NCBI GenBank assembly: GCA_949287365.1
Contig: CASEGC010000042.1
Coordinates: 1-61,846, forward strand
Origin: an uncultured Parabacteroides sp.
GTDB taxonomy: Bacteria; Bacteroidota; Bacteroidia; Bacteroidales; Tannerellaceae
DNA: 61,846 nt
Reading direction: 5' to 3'
The translations under genes and the position numbers were made by a program. Positions 28,245-36,822 of this stretch are shown one piece after another. The notes below the pieces were generated by a model that made no database searches, was not told the DNA's origin, and saw only the letters and a list, made by a program, of their open reading frames with translations. The stretch's first letter is position 1. Every line of letters starts with the position of its first letter.

Positions 28245-29354
28245 TTATAATTCAGATTCTTTCAATCTTTCCGCGTTCTCTGCGACAATCAAGTGATCCA
28301 AGCAATCCTGTATCTCGCCATCCATGAAAGCCGAAAGATTGTACATCGTATAATTGATACGGTGATCCGTGACACGCCCTTGTGGATAATTGTAGGTGCG
28401 AATCTTGGCGGAACGATCGCCGGTAGATACCATGGTCTTTCGTTTGCTGGCGATATCATCCAGATATTTCTGATGCTCCTTGTCGTAAATGAAAGACCGT
28501 AAACGGGTAAGCGCTCTTTCCTTGTTTTTAGGTTGATCTCGCGTCTCGGTACATTCGATGAGGATCTCTTCGCTAACGCCGGTAATCGGGTTCTTCCATA
28601 CATATCGCAGGCGAACACCTGATTCCACCTTGTTGACATTTTGTCCTCCGGCTCCGCCCGAGCGGAAAGTATCCCATTTAATCTCACCCTCGTTGATTTC
28701 CACGTCGAATTCATCCGCTTCCGGCAATACAGCTACGGTAGCGGCCGAGGTATGTACGCGACCTTGCGTCTCCGTGGCCGGCACACGTTGAACGCGGTGG
28801 ACACCTGATTCATATTTAAGAGTCCCGTAAACCTTCTCGCCGGATACGGTGAATATGATTTCTTTATAACCTCCGGAGGAACCTTCACTAAAACTGGATA
28901 CGCTTATTTTCCAACCTTTCATCTCGCAATATTTAACGTACATGCGATATAAGTCCCCCGCGAAAAGAGCGGCCTCATCGCCCCCTGTTCCTCCTCTAAT
29001 CTCTACGATCGCGTTCTTGTCGTCTTGCGGGTCGGCGGGAACGAGCAACAATTTGATATCCTCTTCCAAGGAAGGGATACGTTTGGTGCAGTTTTCCAAT
29101 TCTTCCCTCGCCATTTCCCGCATTTCCGGATCCTGTTCGGTCTCCAGCAGGTTTTTCGCCTCCTCGACTCCGTTAAGGGTTTTCACGTATTCGTCGCGAG
29201 CCGCCACGATTTTTTCCAAGTCGCGGTACTCCTTGTTCAGTTTCACGAATCGTTTCATGTCCGCGATTACCGCCGGGTCGGTAATTAATGTACCGACCTC
29301 CTCGAAACGGCTTACTAATCCGTCTAATTTATTTAGCAAACTATTTTCGGCCAT
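28245..29354 (-). CDS. prfA: Peptide chain release factor 1
   Basis: Terminates translation at UAA and UAG. It has 369 residues. The peptidyl-hydrolysis loop is [12 protein letters not shown] with GGQ at 236-238. The codon-recognition motif is PAT (192-194), the RF1 form, rather than the SPF of RF2. The gene is 12 bp after purM and 34 bp before pyrF, consistent with one transcript. Confidence 0.98.
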   Translation of the reverse strand: MAENSLLNKLDGLVSRFEEVGTLITDPAVIADMKRFVKLNKEYRDLEKIVAARDEYVKTLNGVEEAKNLLETEQDPEMREMAREELENCTKRIPSLEEDIKLLLVPADPQDDKNAIVEIRGGTGGDEAALFAGDLYRMYVKYCEMKGWKISVSSFSEGSSGGYKEIIFTVSGEKVYGTLKYESGVHRVQRVPATETQGRVHTSAATVAVLPEADEFDVEINEGEIKWDTFRSGGAGGQNVNKVESGVRLRYVWKNPITGVSEEILIECTETRDQPKNKERALTRLRSFIYDKEHQKYLDDIASKRKTMVSTGDRSAKIRTYNYPQGRVTDHRINYTMYNLSAFMDGEIQDCLDHLIVAENAERLKESEL

Positions 29355-29366
29355 TTCTTTTCGCTA

Positions 29367-30533
29367 TTAATAAGTAAAGCGACCTTTTTCGCTTTCGATA
29401 ATCAATTCGTTTCTTTCCGCGTCCTCTACGAAACCGATGACTCGCGCGTCTATACCAAAACGCTTCGAGATTTGTATGACTTCGTCCGCATATTCCGGCG
29501 CGATATATATTTCCATCCGATGCCCCATATTGAATACCTTGTACATCTCGCTCCACTCCGTACCGCTTTGTTCTTGGATGATGCGGAATAATGGAGGAAT
29601 GGGGAAGAGGTTGTTTTTCGTGACACGTTTATTCTCCACGAAATGCATCACTTTTGTTTGCGCTCCTCCGGAACAATGTACCATACCATGGATATGAGAG
29701 CGCAAGCTATCGAGCAAGACTTTGATGACCGGGGCGTATGTGCGGGTAGGAGAGAGGACCAATTTGCCTGCGTCAATCCCTAATTCCGCAATCATGTCCG
29801 TGAGCCGTAATTTCCCGGAATAGACCAACTCCTCGGGTACCGCCGCGTCATAACTCTCCGGATAACGTTGGGCCAAATATTTGGCGAAAACGTCGTGGCG
29901 AGCGGACGTGAGCCCGTTGCTGCCCATGCCTCCGTTATATTCTTTCTCGTAAGTCGCTTTGCCAAAAGAGGCTAATCCAACGATTACATCTCCTCCTTGG
30001 ATATGTTTGTTATCAATGACATCCGCACGCCTCATACGGCAAGTGACCGTACTGTCTACGATAATGGTCCGAACTAAATCGCCCACGTCGGCGGTCTCGC
30101 CCCCCGTGGCATAACAACCTATGCCCAACTCACGCAATTCCGCCAAAAGCTCGTCCGTTCCATTGATGATGGCCGAGATGACTTCTCCGGGAATCAGCAG
30201 CTTGTTACGCCCTATCGTGGAAGATACGAGGATGTTATCAACCGCGCCCACACAAAGCAAATCGTCTATGTTCATGATGAGCGCGTCTTGGGCGATGCCT
30301 TTCCAGACCGACAAATCTCCGGTCTCTTTCCAATACATATACGCCAAGGATGATTTTGTTCCCGCCCCGTCCGCATGCATGATGTTGCAATATTCAGGAT
30401 CACCACCCAAGATGTCGGGGATGATTTTACAGAACGCGTTCGGGAAAATACCCTTGTCGATGTTCTTTATCGCGTTATGAACATCTTCTTTTGAAGCGGA
30501 AACGCCTCGTAGGTTATAACGTTGATCACTCAT
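29367..30533 (-). CDS. purM: Phosphoribosylformylglycinamidine cyclo-ligase (AIR synthase-like)
   Basis: A 388-residue PurM-family ATPase that closes the imidazole ring in purine synthesis. Seen motifs are the N-terminal RYNLRGVSASKEDVH, HADGAGTKSSLAYMYWKETGD, MNIDDLLCVGAVDNILVSSTIGRN, GCYATGGETADVGDLV and VHCSGGAQTKVMHF. It is longer than the enterobacterial protein (about 345) and diverges in the C-terminal domain, as Bacteroidetes copies do, so assignment is firm at family level and slightly less so for the exact reaction. It starts 44 bp after the glucosaminidase gene. Confidence 0.88.
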   Translation of the reverse strand: MSDQRYNLRGVSASKEDVHNAIKNIDKGIFPNAFCKIIPDILGGDPEYCNIMHADGAGTKSSLAYMYWKETGDLSVWKGIAQDALIMNIDDLLCVGAVDNILVSSTIGRNKLLIPGEVISAIINGTDELLAELRELGIGCYATGGETADVGDLVRTIIVDSTVTCRMRRADVIDNKHIQGGDVIVGLASFGKATYEKEYNGGMGSNGLTSARHDVFAKYLAQRYPESYDAAVPEELVYSGKLRLTDMIAELGIDAGKLVLSPTRTYAPVIKVLLDSLRSHIHGMVHCSGGAQTKVMHFVENKRVTKNNLFPIPPLFRIIQEQSGTEWSEMYKVFNMGHRMEIYIAPEYADEVIQISKRFGIDARVIGFVEDAERNELIIESEKGRFTY

Positions 30534-30577
30534 TGTATTTTTATTTGAATCGCAAAGGTAATACTTTTTTGTGTCAT

Positions 30578-31501
30578 TTATCTAAGTTTTAGTACATCTC
30601 CTTCTTCCGGGACGTAATCTTCGTCCTTTTTATTCATTTTGTAAAGGCTTTTCACTTGGATTCCGTACATTTGGGAGATGCTGTGCATGGATTCACCCAC
30701 TTGGACGACATGCTCGTAATGGGGTTTGTCCGCTTTCTTTTTCTTTTTCTCCAGGTAGACGATATCGCCTTTCTCTAACGGGAAGTCCTCTGGAACCTCA
30801 TTGTATTTTATCAAATGCTTCGTCTTGAAGCCTAAACTACGGGCTATCTGTTCGAAACTGTCGTTCTCTTTCGCGTAGACATAGAGCAACCCGTCGGTAC
30901 GGTAGACTTGATAGTCGTATACCGGTAACTTTTGTTTCTTGGATGATTTCTTTCTCGATTTTTTACCTGAGTCGAAACGATATAACTCATAATCCTCGAT
31001 GACCTTGATTAGTTTGTTGGCGTATGCCCGGTCTGTAGCGTAGCCGCATTTTTGCAATCCTTTCGCCCAACCCTTGTAATTGCGGATGTCCAATCTGAAA
31101 AGAGAGGCGTATCTGGAACGCTCGGCGAGGAAACGGGAGTGGTCCTCGTAAGAATCTTCCACATGCCTGTACTTCCGGAAGCATTCCCCTTTCAGGTCAT
31201 CGTCATGATACACTCTTCCTCCCCGCCAATCCGAATGGCACTTGATACCGAAATGATTGTTCGAACGTTTCGCCAATACGCTTTGTCCGGCTCCGGATTC
31301 CAGCAAACCTTGCGCCAAGGTGATACTCGCGGGAATCCGGTATTTCTTTTGATGTTGGACCGCGAGGTCGCTATATTTTTGGATATATTTCTCGTAAGAG
31401 GCCAATCTCTTGCCCTTGGCTCCGACGCTCAGACAGATGATGGATAAAAGTAAGACACTGAGTAAACGAATGGGTATCCGCATAATTTTCATTTTTTTCA
31501 A
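30578..31501 (-). CDS. Exported glucosaminidase with LysM repeats
   Basis: A 307-residue cell-wall hydrolase. An N-terminal signal segment (IPIRLLSVLLLSIICLSVGAKG) precedes a FlgJ-like N-acetylglucosaminidase domain (residues about 35-170) with the catalytic Glu in ASITLAQGLLESGAGQSVLAKRSNNHFGIK. Two LysM-type peptidoglycan-binding segments follow, one around DSFEQIARSLGFKTKHLIKYNEVP and one at the end (HVVQVGESMHSISQMYGIQVKSLYKMNKKD...GDVLKLR). It probably trims peptidoglycan in the periplasm. It follows the methyltransferase gene by 33 bp. Confidence 0.92.
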   Translation of the reverse strand: MKKMKIMRIPIRLLSVLLLSIICLSVGAKGKRLASYEKYIQKYSDLAVQHQKKYRIPASITLAQGLLESGAGQSVLAKRSNNHFGIKCHSDWRGGRVYHDDDLKGECFRKYRHVEDSYEDHSRFLAERSRYASLFRLDIRNYKGWAKGLQKCGYATDRAYANKLIKVIEDYELYRFDSGKKSRKKSSKKQKLPVYDYQVYRTDGLLYVYAKENDSFEQIARSLGFKTKHLIKYNEVPEDFPLEKGDIVYLEKKKKKADKPHYEHVVQVGESMHSISQMYGIQVKSLYKMNKKDEDYVPEEGDVLKLR

Positions 31502-31534
31502 TCTGATTTGGAGACAAATATAGATAAAAGTTTC

Positions 31535-32266
31535 CTATCTCCACGTGACGCGGGCGAGATAATCGTAATGTTCGCCCTCCATGAGCTTTTCAGCCTTGAA
31601 CCCCGCTTTCGTGGCGTGGAGAGAGAGGGTGTTGAAATCGATGTATAGCCAGTCGAACGTGTCTCCCGTTATCTGCTTGTATCGCATCTGGAAATCGACC
31701 TCTCCGAAGTAATCGTCCTCCGGGGCGATATCCAAGTTCCCATTCTCGTCCTCAAGGAGGAAAGAGAGGTCGCTGGAGTCCATCAACATTTGTCCGGTGG
31801 GAGAAAGAATCCGTCTCAAGCGGTTGAAGAAAGCGGGTAGGTTCGCCAACTTGCCGATGATGCCGGAGCCGTTCATCAGGAAAAGAATCGTGTCGAAGAC
31901 TTCTGTCAGGTTCTTGTCGAAGAAATTTATCAATCGCGCGTCCGTGACTCCTCGCCCGCGCATGGCTTGTACGGAAAGGGGCGAGATGTCGATCGCGGTC
32001 ACTTGCTGGCCCATTTCTTGCAAAACGAGCGTATGGCATCCGCTTCCGGCTCCCACGTCGAGTATCTTGCCTTCGCAAAGCCGGATGGCATATCGCTCTA
32101 AAGCGGGCATTTCCTCGAAAGAACGGAACAGGTGCCGTACGGGTATCTCATCCTCGTCGAACATCGAGGAGAATACTCGTAGCTTGTCCGCCTTCCCGTA
32201 TGACAAGTAATCAAGAATCGCGGTGCCCATTGGGTCTTTATCGGGGGGAAGTATCATTGGTGTCAT
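31535..32266 (-). CDS. Class I SAM-dependent methyltransferase
   Basis: About 243 residues from MTPMILPPDKDPMG. An open frame extends 16 codons upstream, but the promoter box at 32290-32297 places the transcript start downstream of that ATG. Motif I is KILDVGAGSGCHTL, followed by VTAIDISPLSVQAM (motif II), FDTILFLMNGSG and GQMLMDSSD. The substrate is unknown. It is the first gene of a long minus-strand series and is divergent from cdd. Confidence 0.85.
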   Translation of the reverse strand: MTPMILPPDKDPMGTAILDYLSYGKADKLRVFSSMFDEDEIPVRHLFRSFEEMPALERYAIRLCEGKILDVGAGSGCHTLVLQEMGQQVTAIDISPLSVQAMRGRGVTDARLINFFDKNLTEVFDTILFLMNGSGIIGKLANLPAFFNRLRRILSPTGQMLMDSSDLSFLLEDENGNLDIAPEDDYFGEVDFQMRYKQITGDTFDWLYIDFNTLSLHATKAGFKAEKLMEGEHYDYLARVTWR

Positions 32267-32277
32267 GATGGATTTCG

Positions 32278-32309
32278 TTTTGTTTTGGACAAAGGTAATA
32301 TTATATTTG
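32278..32309 (+). promoter_or_regulatory. cdd promoter
   Basis: A TTTTG at 32278-32282, a 19-bp spacer and TATATTTG at 32302-32309 match the Bacteroidetes consensus. The start codon is 30 bp downstream. It overlaps the divergent minus-strand promoter. Confidence 0.75.
32290..32297 (-). promoter_or_regulatory. -7 box of the methyltransferase gene
   Basis: TACCTTTG on the minus strand (complement CAAAGGTA), 24 bp from the chosen ATG. It is interleaved with the cdd promoter, so the two transcripts probably compete. Confidence 0.6.
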
Positions 32310-32338
32310 TACATATAATGAATTAATGGATAAGAGTT

Positions 32339-32818
32339 ATGAAAGAGTTGAGATGGGAAACAAAAGCTGAGGTTTATAAGGTGGACGAATTGCCCGATGG
32401 TTATAAGCGGTTATATGATAAGGCGTTTGAGGTGGCGAGAGACGCTTACGCCCCTTATTCCGGTTTTCATGTGGGCGCGGTGGCGTTGTTGGATGACGGC
32501 TCTATGGTGTGTGGGAATAACCAAGAGAACGCGGCTTATCCTTCCGGGCTTTGCGCGGAACGGACCACGCTTTTTCATGCCGGAGCTTGTTATCCGGATG
32601 TCGCGGTACGCGTGTTGGCTATCGCCGCCTTGAACGAAGGAAAGCGAGTCCGGTCGATAACACCTTGTGGTGCTTGCCGGCAAGTCATGATAGAGACGGA
32701 ACGCCGTCAAGGAAAAGCGATGCGCGTATTGCTGTGTGGAGAGAAAGAAATCTACTTGATAGCGAAAACCTCAGATTTATTGCCATTTAGCTTTGATGAG
32801 AAATCATTAAAAGAATAA
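32339..32818 (+). CDS. cdd: Cytidine deaminase
   Basis: A zinc enzyme deaminating cytidine and deoxycytidine to uridine forms in pyrimidine salvage. It has 159 residues, the length of the homotetrameric class. The catalytic HAE-type motif is CAERTTLFHA, with Cys as first zinc ligand and Glu as proton shuttle, and the second site is PCGACRQVM with two Cys ligands. Monocistronic, divergent from the methyltransferase and convergent with the tRNA-Val array. Confidence 0.96.
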   Translation: MKELRWETKAEVYKVDELPDGYKRLYDKAFEVARDAYAPYSGFHVGAVALLDDGSMVCGNNQENAAYPSGLCAERTTLFHAGACYPDVAVRVLAIAALNEGKRVRSITPCGACRQVMIETERRQGKAMRVLLCGEKEIYLIAKTSDLLPFSFDEKSLKE

Positions 32819-32846
32819 AAATGGGAAATCATTTATGAAGAGGAAG

Positions 32847-32921
32847 TGGGCGTTGACGGATTCGAACCGCCGACCCTCTGCTTGTAAGGCAGATGCTCTG
32901 AACCAGCTGAGCTAAACGCCC
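32847..32921 (-). tRNA. tRNA-Val (anticodon TAC), copy 3
   Basis: A 75-nt cloverleaf: acceptor GGGCGTT/AACGCCC, anticodon stem CTGCC/GGCAG variant with loop CTTACAA (anticodon TAC), T arm GGTTCGAATCC. It is the last of three identical tandem genes on the minus strand. Confidence 0.97.
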
Positions 32922-32957
32922 GAAAGATTTTTCGGTAAAAAAGATGATTCGAAAAAG

Positions 32958-33032
32958 TGGGCGTTGACGGATTCGAACCGCCGACCCTCTGCTTGTAAGG
33001 CAGATGCTCTGAACCAGCTGAGCTAAACGCCC
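32958..33032 (-). tRNA. tRNA-Val (anticodon TAC), copy 2
   Basis: Identical in sequence to the other two tRNA-Val genes. The 36-bp spacers on either side are near-copies of each other (GAAAGATTTTTCGG and GAAAAAATCTTTCGG followed by TAAAA and GATGATTCGA), showing that the array arose by tandem duplication of tRNA plus spacer. Confidence 0.97.
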
Positions 33033-33068
33033 GAAAAAATCTTTCGGTAAAAGAGATGATTCGAGGAG

Positions 33069-33143
33069 TGGGCGTTGACGGATTCGAACCGCCGACCCTC
33101 TGCTTGTAAGGCAGATGCTCTGAACCAGCTGAGCTAAACGCCC
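33069..33143 (-). tRNA. tRNA-Val (anticodon TAC), copy 1 (promoter-proximal)
   Basis: Same 75-nt sequence as the other copies. A consensus promoter lies about 43 bp upstream at 33186-33216, so the three are probably processed from one transcript. Confidence 0.97.
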
Positions 33144-33185
33144 CTCAAATTCTCTTTTCGTTCGCTTTATCTCTCTAAAGCGCTG

Positions 33186-33216
33186 CAAAGGTAAGGCTTT
33201 TTTTGTTACCTCCAAA
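33186..33216 (-). promoter_or_regulatory. Promoter of the tRNA-Val array
   Basis: On the minus strand TTTG (33216-33213), a 19-bp spacer and TACCTTTG (33193-33186), a near-ideal Bacteroidetes promoter. Confidence 0.85.
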
Positions 33217-33424
33217 TGTTTTCGGGATAATTTCTGAAAAAAAGATTTCTGGTCAGACGAAAGGGGTGGATTAATGCCGGTCGCTTACTCTGATAATGAG
33301 ATTCAAAAAGAAAGCTGTTTCGCCATTTCGCTATCTTTTGATTCTTAAAATGGAATTTTTTGATAACATCGCCTTTTTCAAAAAATCCGAAAATAGGGAG
33401 GAGAAATGCCGAAGGCTAAGTGTT

Positions 33425-33600
33425 CTTCCGGATAGATGTACGTGTTTCATCAGAAAAATGTACGTGTTTCTCGAAAAGGAAGCGCATGTTTTTTATCGGA
33501 TACGAGAGGGAAAATGGTTTCTTCCGAAAGGAAATTGGTCTTCTTTCGAATGAAATCACGGGTATATCCGAAGAAAATGGCCCATTTCCTTCTTCCGAAA
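33425..33600 (+). repeat. Array of eight degenerate 22-bp units (copy 1 of a tailed repeat family)
   Basis: The stretch divides cleanly into eight 22-bp units starting at 33425. Units 1-3 carry GTACGTGTT or GCATGTT at the end, and units 5-8 carry TTCCGAA or TTCGAA cores. A conserved tail follows at 33661-33777. It lies in the 816-bp gap 33144-33959 before purB. Small frames across it (up to 85 codons) are repeat-derived and I do not call them genes. Confidence 0.75.
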
Positions 33601-33660
33601 CCCCGAAAAAGCGGTTTGCGGCGTCTCTTTTTTCTCTAAAATAAAGGTTTGTTTTTCGGC

Positions 33661-33777
33661 AATAAATTAAGAAACAGTGAGTTGTGGAATTTTTTTCTCG
33701 TATTTGGAGACGTGTCGTGCTTTGGCCCGAAAAAAACGATTCTCCGGGACTTTAGAATGCAAAATGTCATTTTGTCA
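33661..33777 (+). repeat. Conserved tail of the 22-bp array family, copy 1
   Basis: Closely matches 56776-56899, sharing GTTGTGGAATTTTTTTCTCG, CTTTGGCCCGAAAAAA, CGATTCTCCGGGA, AGAATRCAAAATG and TGTCATTTTG in the same order and orientation. It has no coding appearance. The pairing of array plus tail at two loci suggests a small non-autonomous mobile or structured element. Confidence 0.85.
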
Positions 33778-33915
33778 ATCTCGTGATTATTCCTTTTCTC
33801 TCGTGCCGTTTCTTCGCTTGGCGTGTTCTTTCGCTCATGCCATTTCCTGATGATGTTAATCCACTTAAAATCACTTAAAAACGAATGATTTAGTTAAAAA
33901 TAACGGTCTCCGTTT

Positions 33916-33945
33916 TTTGTTATCCGAGGGAAAGGTTTATCTTTG
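33916..33945 (+). promoter_or_regulatory. purB promoter
   Basis: TTTG (33916-33919), an 18-bp spacer and TATCTTTG (33938-33945). The predicted transcript begins just upstream of the purB start codons, giving a very short leader. Confidence 0.85.
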
Positions 33946-33965
33946 CGGCTCTATTAATAATGTAT

Positions 33966-35309
33966 ATGATACTATCGACACTGACTGCAGTTTCGCCCGT
34001 GGATGGGCGGTATTGGAATAAGGCTGGGAATTTGGCCGCCTATTTCTCTGAATATGCGCTTATCAGATATAGGGTGCGAGTGGAAATCGAGTATTTTATC
34101 GCTCTTACGGAATTTCTCCCACAATTGAAAGAGTTGGATGCCGCGGAGGTTAAGGAGAAGCTCCGGAAGATTTACCGGGTGTTTTCCGAGGCGGACGCCT
34201 CTCGTGTAAAAGAGATTGAGAGCGTGACCAATCACGACGTGAAGGCGGTGGAATATTTCATCAAGGAGAAAACGGACGGTCTTTTGGCCGAGAAATATCA
34301 TGAGTTTATCCATTTCGGGTTGACCTCGCAAGACATTAATAATACATCCGTCCCGTTGTCTATCAAGGAGGCGCTGGAGGAGGTGTATTATCCGGGCTTG
34401 GAGGAGGTAATCTCTACCTTGAGAAAATACGCCGAGGAGTGGATGGACATCCCGATGCTCGCCAAGACGCATGGGCAGCCGGCTTCCCCGACCCGTTTGG
34501 GCAAGGAGGTGATGGTGTTCGTCTATCGCTTGGAGAGGCAATTGGCGTTGTTGAAGGCTACGCCGATATCCGTCAAGTTCGGTGGGGCGACAGGGAATTT
34601 CAACGCGCATCATGTCGCTTTTCCGGAATATGATTGGCGGGCTTTCGCCAATAAGTTCGTGAGCGAGGTGTTAGGCTTGGAACGTGAGGAATGGACTACG
34701 CAGATTTCCAATTACGATAATTTGGCCGCCGTGTTCGATGGATTGAAACGAATCAATACGGTCTTGATTGACTTGAACCGCGATTTTTGGCAATATATAT
34801 CGATGGAGTATTTCAAGCAGAAAATCAAGGCGGGTGAGATTGGCTCATCGGCTATGCCTCATAAGGTGAATCCGATTGATTTCGAGAACGCGGAAGGAAA
34901 CTTGGGTTTGGCTAACGCTATCTTGGAGCACTTGGCGACGAAATTGCCCGTCTCTCGCCTGCAGCGTGATTTGACGGACTCTACCGTGTTGCGCAACGTG
35001 GGCGTGCCATTGGCGCATATAGAGATAGCGTTCAAGAGCTTGCGGAAAGGTTTGGGAAAATTGTTGTTGAACGAGAACGCTTTGTATCGGGATTTGGACA
35101 ATTGTTGGGCTGTAGTGGCGGAAGGTATCCAGACGATATTGCGTCGCGAGGGCTATCCGAAGCCTTACGAGGCGTTGAAGGCGTTGACACGTACGAACCA
35201 GACCGTTACGGAACAGTCTATCAAGGAGTTTATCGATACGCTGGATGTCAGCGACAAGATTAAAGAGGAATTAAAGGCGATTACGCCTCATAATTATACA
35301 GGAATTTAG
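33966..35309 (+). CDS. purB: Adenylosuccinate lyase
   Basis: Splits adenylosuccinate to AMP and SAICAR to AICAR, each releasing fumarate. It has 447 residues from MILSTLTAVSPVDGRY, which aligns with the family start; an ATG two codons earlier is also possible. Motifs: KEIESVTNHDVKAVEYF, HFGLTSQDINNTS, MLAKTHGQPASPTRLG and the flexible signature loop GSSAMPHKVNPIDFENAEGN with the catalytic Ser. It belongs to the E. coli-like long form. Separate transcript with its own promoter. Confidence 0.97.
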   Translation: MILSTLTAVSPVDGRYWNKAGNLAAYFSEYALIRYRVRVEIEYFIALTEFLPQLKELDAAEVKEKLRKIYRVFSEADASRVKEIESVTNHDVKAVEYFIKEKTDGLLAEKYHEFIHFGLTSQDINNTSVPLSIKEALEEVYYPGLEEVISTLRKYAEEWMDIPMLAKTHGQPASPTRLGKEVMVFVYRLERQLALLKATPISVKFGGATGNFNAHHVAFPEYDWRAFANKFVSEVLGLEREEWTTQISNYDNLAAVFDGLKRINTVLIDLNRDFWQYISMEYFKQKIKAGEIGSSAMPHKVNPIDFENAEGNLGLANAILEHLATKLPVSRLQRDLTDSTVLRNVGVPLAHIEIAFKSLRKGLGKLLLNENALYRDLDNCWAVVAEGIQTILRREGYPKPYEALKALTRTNQTVTEQSIKEFIDTLDVSDKIKEELKAITPHNYTGI

Positions 35310-35370
35310 TGATAATAGTGGGAGCCGTGAGGTTACCGAGTTTTTAACCTATTGTAATTTAACGACACAA

Positions 35371-36747
35371 ATGAGTACAGAAGAAAGAGATGAATCTCAA
35401 CCGCGTCAAAGGAAAGTGATACCCAGTGTAAGACGGGAAAACACGGAGCAAGAAGGTGAAAGAAGACCTTACAATCAGGGATATAATAGGCCTGAGGGTA
35501 GCTATGAACGTAGACCGTATCGGTCTTATGGAGAGAATAACCGTCCTTCTTATGGGGACCGTCAGCAAGGCCGTCTGCGCTATTATGACAATCCTCGTGA
35601 AGGTGGGTATGGGAATAATCGTCCCTCTTATGGCAATAATCGGGGTGGTTACGGTAACGCCCGTCCCTCTTATGGGAACAACAACCGTCCTTCTTACGGA
35701 GGTGGAGGGCAATATAATCGTCCGCGCCCGAATTATGAAGGCCCGGGCAAGGCTTATACCGCTTCTCCCAATGGGGAAGGAATGCCTGCGGAAGGGGTCA
35801 GGAAGAGAAGACCCAGAGTAGGGGATACTCGCATGGAGTATAATGACCCGCGGCCGAGACGTCCTTATGGCAATGATAATTATGGGAGCCGTCAAGGTGG
35901 AGGTTATGGCAACAATAACAATCGTCGTCCGGCTCATGGTAACGCGCCGGCTCGTCGCCCCAACCGGCCTCAACAACAGAAAGCCCGTCCTAAGCAAATC
36001 AAATATAAGGAGGTGCTGGCGGATCCGAACGAGCCGATTCGTCTGAATAAATATCTGGCTAACGCGGGTGTTTGCTCGCGTAGGGAGGCGGACGAGTTTA
36101 TCCAGAAAGGAAGCGTGAAGGTGAACGGCGTGGTGATAACGGAATTGGGTACGAAAATCACTCGTCAGGATGAGGTCACTTTCAACGAGAGGCCGGTACA
36201 AATCGAAAGCAAGGTTTATATCGTGTTGAACAAGCCGAAGAATTGCGTGACCACCTCGGATGACCCGCAAGAGCGTCTGACGGTGATGGACTTGGTGAAG
36301 AACGCATGTCAAGAGCGTATTTATCCGGTAGGCCGTTTGGACCGTAATACGACTGGCGTGTTATTATTGACTAATGATGGCGACTTGGCCTCGAAATTGA
36401 CTCATCCTTCTTTCAAGAAGAAAAAGATTTATCACGTTTGGTTGGATAAAGAGGTGGCGATCGAGGATATGGAGAAGATAGCCAACGGTATTGAACTGGA
36501 AGATGGTGAGATTCACGCCGACGCGATCAGCTATGCGAAAGAGGATGACAAGAGCCAAGTGGGCATAGAGATACATTCCGGCCGTAATCGGATCGTCCGT
36601 CGGATATTTGAGTCATTGGGTTATCATGTGACGAAACTGGACCGCGTGTATTTCGCCGGGTTGACCAAGAAAAATTTGGGACGCGGTAAATGGCGTTATT
36701 TGAACGAAAGGGAAGTGAACGCTCTTCGAATGGGAGCTTTCGAATAA
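35371..36747 (+). CDS. RsuA/RluB-family rRNA pseudouridine synthase with disordered Asn/Arg/Gly/Tyr-rich N-terminus
   Basis: A 458-residue protein. Residues 1 to about 210 are low complexity, rich in N, R, G, P, S and Y, with recurring NNRPSYG-type motifs and RPNRPQQQKARPKQ. This is probably a disordered RNA-binding arm. An S4 domain follows (IRLNKYLANAGVCSRREADEFIQKGSVKVNG), then the synthase domain with the catalytic Asp in YPVGRLDRNTTGVLLLTNDGDLA. The target is likely a 23S rRNA uridine as for RluB, though RsuA/RluE/RluF specificity cannot be excluded. The N-terminal extension is much longer than in enterobacterial RluB. Confidence 0.9.
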   Translation: MSTEERDESQPRQRKVIPSVRRENTEQEGERRPYNQGYNRPEGSYERRPYRSYGENNRPSYGDRQQGRLRYYDNPREGGYGNNRPSYGNNRGGYGNARPSYGNNNRPSYGGGGQYNRPRPNYEGPGKAYTASPNGEGMPAEGVRKRRPRVGDTRMEYNDPRPRRPYGNDNYGSRQGGGYGNNNNRRPAHGNAPARRPNRPQQQKARPKQIKYKEVLADPNEPIRLNKYLANAGVCSRREADEFIQKGSVKVNGVVITELGTKITRQDEVTFNERPVQIESKVYIVLNKPKNCVTTSDDPQERLTVMDLVKNACQERIYPVGRLDRNTTGVLLLTNDGDLASKLTHPSFKKKKIYHVWLDKEVAIEDMEKIANGIELEDGEIHADAISYAKEDDKSQVGIEIHSGRNRIVRRIFESLGYHVTKLDRVYFAGLTKKNLGRGKWRYLNEREVNALRMGAFE

Positions 36748-36760
36748 AGAATCCAAAGGT

Positions 36761-36793
36761 TAGCCGGTTTTTCAATACCGGCTATCTTTTTAT
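36761..36793 (+). terminator. Terminator between the pseudouridine synthase and asnS
   Basis: A perfect TAGCCGGT / ACCGGCTA stem (36761-36768 and 36777-36784) followed by a T-rich run. asnS starts 30 bp later. Confidence 0.85.
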
Positions 36794-36822
36794 TTTGCGA
36801 TATTTAGAAAAGGAAAAGAGAT

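Noticed and set aside
33296..33553. Small ORFs of 67-85 codons in the gap before purB
   Set aside because: They overlap each other in different frames within the 22-bp array and have Phe/Arg/Lys-biased repeat-derived sequence.
35359..36312. 317-codon minus-strand frame opposite the pseudouridine synthase
   Set aside because: The Ile/Thr/Arg-rich repeats are the complement of the NNRPSYG repeats of the real gene.
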